Assembly (NCBI RefSeq): GCF_011075055.1
Contig: NW_025401107.1
Coordinates: forward strand, 1 to 64,000
Reading direction: 5' to 3'
Origin: Mangifera indica
Lineage: Eukaryota; Streptophyta; Magnoliopsida; Sapindales; Anacardiaceae
Length of the DNA stretch: 64,000 nt
This document shows positions 12,046 to 22,129 of the stretch, piece by piece (positions within the stretch are counted from its first letter, which is position 1; each line of letters begins with the position of its first letter). The notes beneath the pieces are model-generated. The model saw only the letters and a program-made list of their open reading frames with translations, searched no databases and had not been told where the DNA came from. A program made the translations under genes and the position numbers.

Positions 12046-13444
12046 TTATGCATGTCGCACTCTCATCCAATCATTGAACATTTCTTTAGCAAGATTATCT
12101 CTCCATGCATTCCAATGATCACTTGGTTCCATATGTCTGATTACTTCAACTTCATCATTGTCTTCCTCTCGATTATTGACCATGTCACCAAGCTCACTTT
12201 CAATAGGGTCAATAGGCATCTCAGTCCTAATGTAATTATGCAAAAAACAGTAAGCAAAAATGATTTGACATTGTATTTTCATTGGGTAAAAAGATTGTTC
12301 CCTCAAAATAGCCTATCCAACTTTTAGTATTCCGAAACATCTCTCAATGCAATTTCTTGCTTAAGAGTGTTTCATATTAAAAAACTCATCTGGTGTATTG
12401 GGTTGATAACTTTGCCTCCAGTCATTCAAATGGTATCTTTGCCCCCTATATGGTGCCAAAAAACCTTCCCCATTGGTGTATCCGGCATCACACAAATAGT
12501 AAAATTCGATAATAAAAATTAAAATGTTAATTCAAAATATTTATCTAATATATTACCCTAATATAACATCTAATAACTTGATCATGGGGTTTTTACCTTG
12601 GGGGACACTTAAGCTATTTCTCCTATTAATGGCATCTCTGAGAACTCTACTGTCTATAGCTGAACCTTCCCACCCTGGTAAGACATAAATGAAATGCATG
12701 CTAGGTGTGCAAACACCGAGGACATTGGTTGCAATTTCGTTTTTCCTTGTACGATACCTAGGTTTATCGACTAAATCAATATGCACTTTTATATATGTTC
12801 CATCTAAAAAAATTCTAGCAAGAAGGGAAAAGTAAATACTAAATAAGTATTCTAAATTATACAGTAACCTAAAAAAATGTACTTTTGTGTTTTATGTAAT
12901 AAATATGTACCTTGAACCATTTCCATCTTTCATCTGTTGAATTCTCTGTTATTGGCTTAGGCTTTTTAAGTAAAATGGCATGTAGTCTCAACATAGCATG
13001 TAATACTACATGAAATTTTCTACTTATTGTCTGACTAGACCTAACTATTTGTCGTTTAAACACTCTATTTTTGATATGGTGTGAAATGATATGCAAAAAA
13101 TTATAGACCATTTCTTGTACAAAAGTATGTCTAGTTGATTGTAACCTTCCATGATTTTTAAGTAACTCACATAATTTAAAAATTGATCTTCTATCCATTC
13201 TACAATTCTCAACACATTGTATATTAGTATCAAAAATCATTTTCTGTAAATTTAGTGTCCTGATGTTATTTCTGTGACATGATTCATCAACATATGATAT
13301 GGAACGCTTAGTTATATTCCTATGTTTAGCTAGCATGGCCACAACAACAAACACAAGCTTAATGAACATGGTTTCCATCATATGCAATCGCAAAAGCAAA
13401 ATAATGACCAAACGCTGCCTATGTCGGAGAGGTAAACGAGTCAT
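12046..13444 (-). pseudogene. PIF/Harbinger DDE transposase
   Basis: Similar to HARBI1-type nucleases (DDE_4 family). The N-terminal part (13444-12911) has the helix-rich DUF8040-like region and ends in ERWKWFK at a GT splice site. The middle exon (about 12830-12590) has LDGTYIK, with the first catalytic Asp at 12802-12804, then NVLGVC and GWEGSAIDSRVLRD, with the second Asp at 12652-12654. The last exon (about 12500-12046) has YLCDAGYTNGEGFLAPYRG and IERCFG, with the catalytic Glu at 12343-12345. All three DDE residues are therefore kept. Nonsense codons appear just before ARNCIERCFG and after it (Trp to TAG), so this copy is probably inactive. Confidence 0.88.
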
Positions 13445-13449
13445 AACTG

Positions 13450-14180
13450 TTAAACATAAGCAATAAAAAAATAACTATTCAATTAGTCATTTGACACATG
13501 AAAATGGAAATTGAGAATAAACACAATAATGCAAATAAAAAAATAAAGACAATAAAAATAAGAAGTCCTCAACAATAAATAAACAGTTATCATTAGTGCA
13601 TGTCCACAATTACAAAAATTATTAATTGATTTACTCTAATACATTAATAACATAATCAAGTGCATAATTTGATTATGGGGTAGAGCAATAAACATATTAT
13701 TAACCAATTTTGTCATTAAATTATATAAACTTTCAATTTGTTAATTCCTAATGAAATTAGGAAAAGACAAGAAAAGAAGAAGCCAAAAAAGGTTGCTCTC
13801 TTTTGAAAAAATGGAAGGAAAACCAAAGGCACAAAGGAAATCCATTGATAATCATGCATGAAAATCAACAACGTTATCATTGCAATATCATCTTTTTATT
13901 TTCTAAGTAAAGTATATTAAAAAGAAAGAAAGACCAAAAAATCTGAAGGCACTGATTCTAGAACATTTATAATCATGCATGAAAATCATCACCAAAGGCA
14001 CCAATTTTTTTTCCAAAAGGCTGGACATTTTGCAGCTAAAAGGGGCAAGGACAACAAGGCAACAAGGCAACAAGGTTGGAACCATTTCCAATAGGAAGAA
14101 AAATAAAAAAACACCAATTTTGGAACTTTTATGTAGTTAGTTGTGACATTTATACAATAGACTGAACACAACTTTATATG
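13450..14180. repeat. Spacer with a repeated ATCATGCATGAAAATCA word
   Basis: No gene. The word ATAATCATGCATGAAAATCA occurs near 13847 and again near 13970, each with a nearby CCAAAGGCAC, so this looks like a short imperfect direct duplication with a period of about 122 bp. The 128-aa frame on - (13989-14375) overlaps a better + frame and has no family signal. Confidence 0.45.
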
Positions 14181-14191
14181 GCACCAAAATG

Positions 14192-14434
14192 CAGGTGGCA
14201 GAGGAGCAACTGCAAATCCTAAGCTCCAGAGCATAGTAGTTTCTAGGCAGGGGCATTCTATTGGGATAAATTTGTTGAAATCTAGCAGCAAATCTTTACA
14301 TATGCCTATTCTTGATTTTGACAATATATTTTCAGGTTCTTGGGATGATGTTTTCAAGGTTTCAGTTGGACTCAACCTGGTTGGAACTATTGTGTGGAAC
14401 CTTTTCTTAATGTGTGAGAAAATATTGGAATAAA
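14192..14434 (+). pseudogene. Possible captured host exon, unknown gene
   Basis: A frame without ATG stays open for about 80 codons after an acceptor-like CAAAATGCAG. It has well-behaved protein composition, for example LDFDNIFSGSWDDVFKVSVG followed by LNLVGTIVWNLF. This reads like an exon of an ordinary plant gene, with one predicted hydrophobic helix (VGLNLVGTIVWNLF). I cannot name the parent gene. It lies next to the MULE Ulp1-like gene on the same strand, and MULEs often carry captured exons, so capture is the simplest inference. Confidence 0.4.
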
Positions 14435-14935
14435 TTCTAAAGATTTTTTTATCTTCAACAAGTGGCAGCTTAAAGGAGTTCAGAAAAGCTTCTTAAAGCA
14501 GGAGATCAAGGGTTTTTATACAAAAGCATAAGTTTTGGATATATGAGACACTAGACACATTGCATCGATGGGTGAATATTTCACTAGTTTTAAAAGCTAC
14601 CTAGATGTTGAGATAACATACAAAAGACATCCGGGATGGGATTCTATCACAACTATCTTCGCCGGAGATATAGTAAGTAATAATTTGTTATTGATTAACA
14701 TATGTATAAGATATACTAACAAAGTTCACTTAAACAAAAATTTACAGGATGATGTTAATTTCTCGTTAATTTTGACTCTAATAAAGAAAGTTGCGGACTG
14801 GTATGACGACATCGTCTGATACATGGGATGTTAGATAGTCAATCTTCTTTGTCTATATCACCCTCATCCTCATCAAGAGATACATCATCGGGTCTTCTTA
14901 ATGCTCCTTCTCTGATCATTGTTTCGCCTCATATC

Positions 14936-15523
14936 GAGGCTCTTGTCACCGAACCTTTTATTTTGCCCTCTACCACTAAGCTTTCTCTTGTTGATGTCTC
15001 TACTACAACCTCTATCGACGAGTGTATATCACTGGAGCCCTCTATTTTATTCTCTACCATCAAGTGCATGTTAGACGATCCTCTCGTCAGTAGACGAGAA
15101 TTCTCAATTCATTACTTTAATGTTGCATTGGCTCGATGGAGAAATCTTATCTTAAATCGATTTACTAGTATGAAGGTTAGGAAGAGTCGTATAGAGGACA
15201 TGATAACTTGTACAATTCTGCTTCATAACGAGGCTCTTATCATCGAACCCTTTATGTTGCACCCTACCACTAAGCCTTCTCTTGTTGATGTCTCTACTAC
15301 AACCTCTATCGACGAGTGTATATCACTGGAGCCCTCTATTTTGTTTTCCACCATCAAGTGCACGTTAGACGATCCTTTCGTCAATAAACGAGATTTCTCA
15401 ATTCATTACTTTAATGTTGCATTGGCTCAATGGAGAAATCTTATCTTAAATCAGTTTACTAGTATGAAGGATAAAAAAAGTCGTATAGAGGACATGATAA
15501 CTTGTACAAAGGAGACACGATCT
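14936..15523 (+). repeat. In-frame 294-bp tandem duplication in the Ulp1-like gene
   Basis: Copy 1 starts GAGGCTCTTGTCACCGAACC at 14936 and copy 2 starts GAGGCTCTTATCATCGAACC at 15230. The period of 294 bp is exactly 98 codons. Both encode the same segment (VDVSTTTSIDECISLEPSIL... to SRIEDMITCT) with scattered substitutions, and the frame runs through both. Confidence 0.92.
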
Positions 15524-15889
15524 CATCACCACACAGACACTGTCTACCAGGTAAAAAAGTTAATAATTTCCTAGATATTTCAGTTATTTACAAATGCAAA
15601 CATATAAACTCTATAGTAATTGTATATATTGTTATAGTCTCCTCATGAAGATAGTGACAAACTATCAAGAGGAAGTTCGACATTCCTTTCTTTCTCCACC
15701 TATTATTGATGTAAGTGCTAAACATTGTGAGTATATTGAAAATGATACTTCAAAAATAATTTTAGCGTTCTGTTAACTCTTAATTGTTAATATTGTTACA
15801 ACATCAATTCTTTGATGAAGAATGATCTAGGAAAGATCCTATATTGACTTTTAATGTAGGCGATAACAAATCATTGCATAAGGTTTTCC

Positions 15890-16510
15890 TATTGACATTT
15901 TCTATGATGGTTCAGGTAATTATGATGTTGTTTGTAAATGTTATATTTGAATTCAACATTCGTTGATTGATTCCCTGTTAACTCGTTACCGTTGACATTG
16001 TGATAGTGCCTTGACATTTCTAAGGCCATACTGAGGGGGGAATACATGATGACATCAGCTCTAATAATATATTTACATATAATATTGACTGTAGACCTTG
16101 TAATCTCTATGACGCAATCCTTTGATTAACTAACATAAAATGTTAATACTATTATAGGATGTCAACGACAATGAATCACCCTACACAGTTCCCTATTGTA
16201 ACCTTTTATGATGATTCCGGTAAGTATAACGTTGTTTGATAATATTATATTTTATTTACACATTCGATTATAGATTCCTTGTTAATTAGTTATTGTTAAC
16301 ATTGTGATAATGCCTTGGCGTTAGAGAGGTGGCATTGAAAGGGGATCCCATGATGACATTTGTTTCAACATTAGAGGTATGTACATTGTTAACTATATAC
16401 TTTGTAATTTTTGTTAAACAGTTTGATTAACCAATATGAAATGATAAAATTATCACAGGATGTCATCGATGATGATGGATCACCCCATGAGGATTCCCTA
16501 TTATCACTTT
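15890..16510 (+). repeat. Second tandem duplication (about 300 bp, exon plus intron)
   Basis: The block starting CTATTGACATTTTCTATGATGG near 15890 recurs near 16192 as CTATTGTAACCTTTTATGATG. The copies share, in order, the GTTGTTTG word, the TTGTTAA..CGTTACCGTTGACATTGTGATA-type segment, and the closing GATGTCAACGAC/GATGTCATCGATG exon start. It seems to be a duplicated exon with its intron and is not the same unit as the one at 14936. Confidence 0.7.
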
Positions 16511-17570
16511 CTACAGTGGTTAAGGTAAATTGTTAGATTAACCAATACAAATTGTTACTTTTGTTAATATTAATTTTCATTGACCTTTTATCTATTGTTA
16601 CAACAAGATATCTGCTTGGTCTATCTCAACACACCAAGCAAGAGGAAACAAATGATCGATGTGGCCTTTTAAGATAATGAGGTTACTAACGATGTGGTTC
16701 AGCTCTTGACACAAGGGGACATAGTTCAGGTAGGGAAATTTCATAAATATTTTCATTATAACTTTGATAAGTATGATTGAAAAGTTTATTATTTATTTAC
16801 TGATTTCATGTATTTAACTCTAGTCAATCTCTAAATTTGATAGAGTCAACCTGACCTCATTTGTGGATTCCCCAACCATGACTCCTACCTTGTAAAACGT
16901 ACTGAAAGAAATTTGAAAATCTCATGAGTTAATATAATTTTAAATGACATATTATTTGTTTTGGTGTAGTATTTACGCACATTTAGTGGTTAACTTGTCA
17001 AGAAGGGACTGTTCATTCGTAGCCCATACACAAATTCGTTGAAACCATAAATCCATTGTGCAGTTATCAAGTACCGAGCATGAGAAAATTTTCAAGAAAT
17101 GGTTTGCGGAACCAGATCATTTCAAAAAACGTAAAGTGTACGATATAGGGATGAATACCAAAATTGTTTTCTAGGGTATAATCACTAACACATCCAGATG
17201 GTTGTCTGACAAGATAAGTTCACTTGGTAAATTAATTTTGTTTTTTAGTATAGAACTTCGTTTAGGTGAGTGATAATGTTAAATTTCTTATTTTTACAAC
17301 ATATAAATTCATTTTTGGGATTGTTATGCTAACGACAGCATGATGATATTATAGAGGTCTATTAGAATTGGACAATAGTTCTAACTTGTTTTGTTACACA
17401 TATCCCTTATGAGTAACTCGTGTGGATGAAAGATCAGTATAACTACCAGTTTCCTTTGCTCTTTACACAACTGGTGGATGCGGATTATCCCCTTGACTTA
17501 CATTGGAAACCATGGGGTGTGGCCGATGAGGTCAGTATTCGAATTTTAATTACTTTTCACTAAATTAAGG

Positions 17571-17575
<5 letters not shown>

Positions 17576-17607
<32 letters not shown>
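17576..17607. repeat. (TA)n microsatellite
   Basis: An uninterrupted run of TA dinucleotides in an intron-like part of the Ulp1-like gene. Confidence 0.95.
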
Positions 17608-17609
<2 letters not shown>

Positions 17610-18419
17610 CAATGTGTACAGGTATTTATCTCGATAAACTTCGATAATACAGATTGGGTAGCAGGGGTCCTGAATTTGAAGAAGTGAAAAATTACAGTTT
17701 ACAACTCATTACAAAGTTTTATTGTTGACCCGTAGCTATTTAGTCGGAAGATGTTGGGGTATATGTTGATGACACCACATTTGCTAACTATGACATCATT
17801 TTGGTCTCATATGGGTCGGACTTCATGGGACGATCCATTTGTATTGTATAGGGTGGTGGATATATTGTAGTAGACACCCCTATCAGGTGATTATGGTATG
17901 TTTATGTTATGATACATCTTGGCCTATCATTATCTTTTAAGGGGGAGGACTCGTTATACCTACGCACACGTTTAGGCACATAACTATATTTTCAGGATAT
18001 TAATTGAGTATTATAGTATATCTCATTTGTATATGTATATATGTTTATTTATTCATATGTTTATATCTCATTTATATTGATTCATTTATATGTTTTTGTC
18101 CTTTATGTAATTATTATAAGCATAGGTATGGTGAACAAAAAACGACTAATAACGGATATATAAAATCAATATTAACATATATAATGATTACAAACCGAAA
18201 TTTTTAAGATATATTAACAAGTACAATCACACGTTTCAAAGATAATATATTACAATCACAAACTTTATATATAAAGTAACAACCACAATCACAATTTTTA
18301 TATCAAAATATATTACAATTACAAACTTTTTTATTTAAAGTAATAAGTACAATCATAACTTTTATATCAAAATGAACAAGTATAATTACAAGTATAGTTA
18401 TCTTTTATTTTTCTTTTTA

Positions 18420-20777
18420 CTTTATGAACTTGATGGTACAGAACTAGGTATCAAAATAGAACTCTTACAATTTTGTCTCGTATGTCCAAGTTTATGACAT
18501 CATTTACAAATAAGTTGTTCAACAATCTTTCCTTGTGAAGGACGTTTATTTTTGTTTACTGCACGTCCTGCATAACGATGATAGATGAAATGTGGATGGA
18601 TCCAATTTGATTGATCTTCTAATGGATTGACAGCCTCTACGTGACTATACGGTAAAAGGCGGTGTCGTATTATGGATGCACCTATTGAACGTAGGTGGTC
18701 ATCTTCATATATCTGATGACGACAATGACATGCATTCAAGGAATCTGTGATAGTTAAAATTTTCTACATATATATGTTCGCTCTATAAGGTCGACTAGAG
18801 TATCATATTGACTATTACCAAGAACTTGGTATCATTCAGATGTAATATGATGCACCTTCAAGTTTGAAGACTTTCACACACGTTTGACAATTTTTTTCTC
18901 TACCTAAAGTGTTATCGAGCTAGTGCAAGTATCTGCAAATCATATAAATACAAACAGATATGGTGAGAAATTAACTATAAGTTTACATACACACGTTTAT
19001 AATATGTTATAATATTTAATATGTACTTACTTGTATGATTTCTCCTTTCATAAAACTATCATTGTAATGTACCTTTGATGAACTCGATAAGCATAGTAAA
19101 GGGCAAACCTTGATCTTGTTTGACAAATGCATTAAACGACTCAATGATATTGATAGTCATTATATTATACTTATGCTCTGGGAAATATGCCCTTACCTAT
19201 CGATCGAAATCCATCTCACATAGGTATGCTACTGTATCAGAGTGTATATGGGACAATGACTTTATTATCTCTCGAAATTTATACTCCGTGTATGCCTTAA
19301 CTGTTTTCCAATACATCCATGTGACTTTTGCATTCTTCTTGTACTTGGATTGCATATTACAATAAAGGCGATGACAACAATAGCCATGGTGCACACTAGG
19401 AAATACTTCAGCCATTGTAGAGAATATGTTGACATGTCGATCTGAAATCATGGCTAAATGAGGTACCTCACCCAAACAATCCTTCAACTTTGTTATCTTC
19501 CTTGGGCCGATGCCAAAAACCAATCGGTATATCTAAATATTTCTATTCAATGCAACAGTAATAAATAGTTGACCGAAATATCTACCCTTTAAGAAGACAG
19601 TGTCAATATAAATCACTGGTCAAAAATGCTGTTGGAATGCACAAATACTACAACCCAATGTCATGTAAAAGTATTTAAATCGTTCATGTTCATCCTTTAG
19701 TGTATGTGTCACAGTTTCCTGATTACAACGTACTAAATTATAGCAATACTCTGACAGTAACATAAACCACTCTTTTAATGTACCCTTTAATGATTGAAGT
19801 GTTCAATTTCTTGTTCGTCATACTTGTGTGTATGATATATCAATTTTGTATCGATCGACAATATTAACAATGATCTCCTTTGGTTTATAAACACGATTAA
19901 CTAATATAAATTTGGTCCTCAAAATTTGCCCTAGCGTTCGGGCCTCTACTTGCCTATGATGAGGTAATATTTGATCTTTATAACATGTGTGCTGGCTATC
20001 TAAGCGATGTAATTTGAAACTGTCACTTTCTCCCACCTTAATTACCTATGTACACCACTTACATTCCTCATTAACACATTTAACCATCCATCTGAGAATG
20101 TTTAACTTGTGCACTTTAAATTGATATCTCTTTTCAAGAGCATATCGACTTATTGCATTAATGACATGTTTTTTATTTGGAAATAATGTACTAATTTTTG
20201 GATAATCACTATCTCTTTGCACTCTTGGGCTTCTAGATATAGGTGGCTGATAAGGAAAAGGTGACAACCAATGAAATGCACCAATATGAACATTCCCACC
20301 ATTAGGATTTGTTTGTAGAAAACTACTTGTACCTCCAACATCTTCATTAACCTCTAGCTTCTTTTCAACCTCCGATTCCTCAATAGGAATATCATGCATA
20401 ACCATTCCATCAAATTCACTCTAATCTGAGAATTTTTCTTCGTTACCATGAAAAAATTCTTCTGTAGTATTCAATACATTAATATTTACATCATTTAAGA
20501 CTGCAAAATCTTCCTTAGAAAATTCTTGTTTCGGATTGATCTACATATTTTGAATCCTTTCTAAACTAATCTTTTAATCTTCTGGATAATTACTCGACTC
20601 ACCACCTTGTAAATTCTTATCTACTTGTTGAATCTCATAACTATCATCATTAACTGTAGTTGTTACAAAAACTAGAATACATTCTTTAAAAAGTTTAGAC
20701 AGACCAATAAGAACTTCAACATCTTCATCGTTAAGAATTTTAACACGGATGTCGTCGTCAAGATGTTTTGGTTTCAT
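18420..20777 (-). pseudogene. MULE transposase (MURA type)
   Basis: Fragments read in order on -. The N-terminal acidic segment covers 20777-20574. The MuDR DNA-binding region covers 20405-20046 (FPNKKHVINAISRYALEKRY, then KLNILRWMVKCVNEECKW). A further part is at 20036-19818. The catalytic core follows, with YIDTVFLKGRYFGQLF near 19600 (first Asp) and MISDRHVNIFSTMAEVFPSVHHGYC at 19460-19370 (second Asp). The C-terminal SWIM-like part has NACHCRHQIYEDD (18739), and the end holds a CCHC knuckle (C-x2-C-x4-H-x4-C) at about 18510-18465 with a stop inside it. Several stops and frame changes separate the pieces, so it is inactive. Confidence 0.82.
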
Positions 20778-20830
20778 GCTTATCTAAATGTTAAATATCC
20801 TTTGATCTATGTTACACTTATCGCTCACTA

Positions 20831-21042
20831 TATCGATTAATCCCTTAAATGTTATGTGTTTTGGAATTTTAATCAATTTTTTGTTACCTCCAACATATTT
20901 TATTACATTGTCACCATTTTGAGGTACATTATTTTATTATTAAGTTTGAATTTTGTGATTTGATTTCTATTGCATAATTATACTTATTTCATAATTTGAT
21001 TATATATTGTGACTATTAATATACTTTAATTAATGTGATACT
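20831..21042. other. AT-rich flank of the MULE
   Basis: No gene is seen. It might hold the MULE terminus, but I could not match it to an inverted copy near 14.4 kb. Confidence 0.3.
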
Positions 21043-21230
21043 AATTTATGAAAATATCACTTTACCCCTACATTGTAAAATATCATTTTATCTTCAAATA
21101 TTATCTAATTTATCCTGACACATTTCATTGTAATATATCATTTTATCTTCAAATATTATCTAATTTAATCCTTTAACACATTTTATTATAAAATAACATT
21201 TCACCCCATACTACTATAATAATTACAAAA
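21043..21230. repeat. Short tandem repeat array, unit about 55 bp
   Basis: The unit containing ATATCATTTTATCTTCAAAT and TTATCTAATTTA...ACACATTT occurs twice nearly intact (from about 21078 and 21133), with diverged partial units on both sides. Confidence 0.8.
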
Positions 21231-21504
21231 TACCCCTAATAATTTTTATTAATTTAAAAACTCTAATTTATTATATAAAACATCACATGTAATTGCATTA
21301 TTAATAAAATAATAACGATTAAAGTTATAGTAAGTATAAATACTTTAATATCATGAACTTTTTTCTTCTCACTTAAAATCCCGATCATGAACTTTTTTTT
21401 CTCTCTAGAAATTTCTCTTAAATAATGAGTAAAATTGTATATGTTAAAAGTAAAAAAAGAGATATAGTTTACATAGATATAAATGAATGATAGTTTTGGT
21501 TTTT

Positions 21505-21785
21505 TTGGAGATATTTTTGTTTAAATTCTTTAAAATATGGGTCTTTTAGTTTAAACCCTAAAATTATGGGTAAATGTTTTTCTATCCTTAAAAAGGGCAA
21601 TTTAATTAATTTCCTTAAATATAGAATAAAATAAGGGTAATTTTAGTTTTTTTTTTTTATATTTAAGATATTTTCATTTAAATCTTTTAAAGTATGAGAA
21701 TTTTAATTTAAATTCTAAAATTAGAGATAAATTTTTTATTATACTTGAAAAAATGGGTAATTATTTTAATTTTCCTTTTAACTTA
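21505..21785. repeat. Diverged tandem duplication, unit about 140 bp
   Basis: The series AGATATTTTTGTTTAAATTC, TTTTAGTTTAAACCCTAAAATTA, GGGTAAAT and a final GGGCAATTTAATTA recurs from about 21665 in altered form (AGATATTTTCATTTAAATC, AATTTAAATTCTAAAATTA, GGGTAATTA). Confidence 0.6.
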
Positions 21786-22129
21786 TTCATTCAATAAAGC
21801 GGAAATAACATATAGATTAAGAATGAGAACAATCCGTATAAATGTTCTTGCTTCTGTAAATAAATTAGTACCGTCCCATATAAAAATATCATAAAAACCA
21901 AAACATATTCCAACGATGAAATATTCTTGCTTCTGTAATAAAATAAAATGAAATTAAATAATAAAATAAAATATAACTAATGGAAGTTAATTTATGATGA
22001 TCCTATGCTTAGAATATAACGAGTGTAAATATAAGGTTTAGCTTTTGATATTTGCCCTTGAATACCATGAAAGTGAGTAAAAATAATTAGACGGGCGAGT
22101 AATGATTATCAAACCATAGGGTATACCTG

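Larger units (their letters stand above)
9201..13444 (-). mobile_element. PIF/Harbinger DNA transposon
   Basis: The left end GGGGGCGTTTGGTT at 9201 follows TAA (9198-9200), which matches the 3-bp TWA target preference and the GGG...GTTTGGTT ends of plant PIF/Harbinger elements. Subterminal near-repeats (GGGTATAAATTA and TGTTTGGTTAG words) lie at 9268-9345 and 9387-9430. Inside are both genes expected of the superfamily, in the same orientation: a Myb/SANT-like protein and a DDE transposase. I did not find the right terminal inverted repeat; 13444 is simply the start of the transposase frame, so the true right edge is unknown. Confidence 0.8.
14568..17960 (+). pseudogene. Ulp1-like (C48) cysteine protease gene of a MULE
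   Basis: Ulp1-family proteins cleave SUMO; the transposon-borne versions have no settled role. The 5' part encodes FKSYLDVEITYKRHPGWDSI and, at 14828-15574, a 248-aa frame containing an in-frame duplication. About 17060-17210 carries KKWFAEPDHFKKRKVYDIG, which precedes the protease core in this group. The core runs from about 17630: NTDWVAGVLNLKK, a stop at the Trp position (17685-17687), KITVYNSLQS, then SGDYGMFML at 17883. Aligned by eye to the H-D-C triad of C48 enzymes, the His is Asp (17652-17654), the Asp is Asn (17703-17705) and the Cys is Tyr (17892-17894), all in one frame. With several stops as well, this gene is dead. Confidence 0.75.
14450..20830. mobile_element. MULE (Mutator-like) element with Ulp1-like gene
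   Basis: A MURA-type transposase on - (18420-20777) converges on a Ulp1-like protease gene on + (14568-17960). This pairing is known from plant MULEs of the Ulp1-carrying (Kaonashi/CUMULE-like) group. I could not identify terminal inverted repeats or a 9-bp target duplication, so the limits given are those of the coding relics. Confidence 0.7.

Noticed and set aside
10800..12327. Frames on + inside the Harbinger element
   Set aside because: They are antisense shadows of the Myb-like and transposase genes.
13989..14375. 128-aa frame on -
   Set aside because: It overlaps the more protein-like + frame (14192-14434), has Cys/Leu-rich low-information sequence and matches no family I know.
21043..21230. 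CRISPR-like regular repeats
   Set aside because: Only about two good units without unique spacers, in a plant genome; an ordinary tandem repeat.
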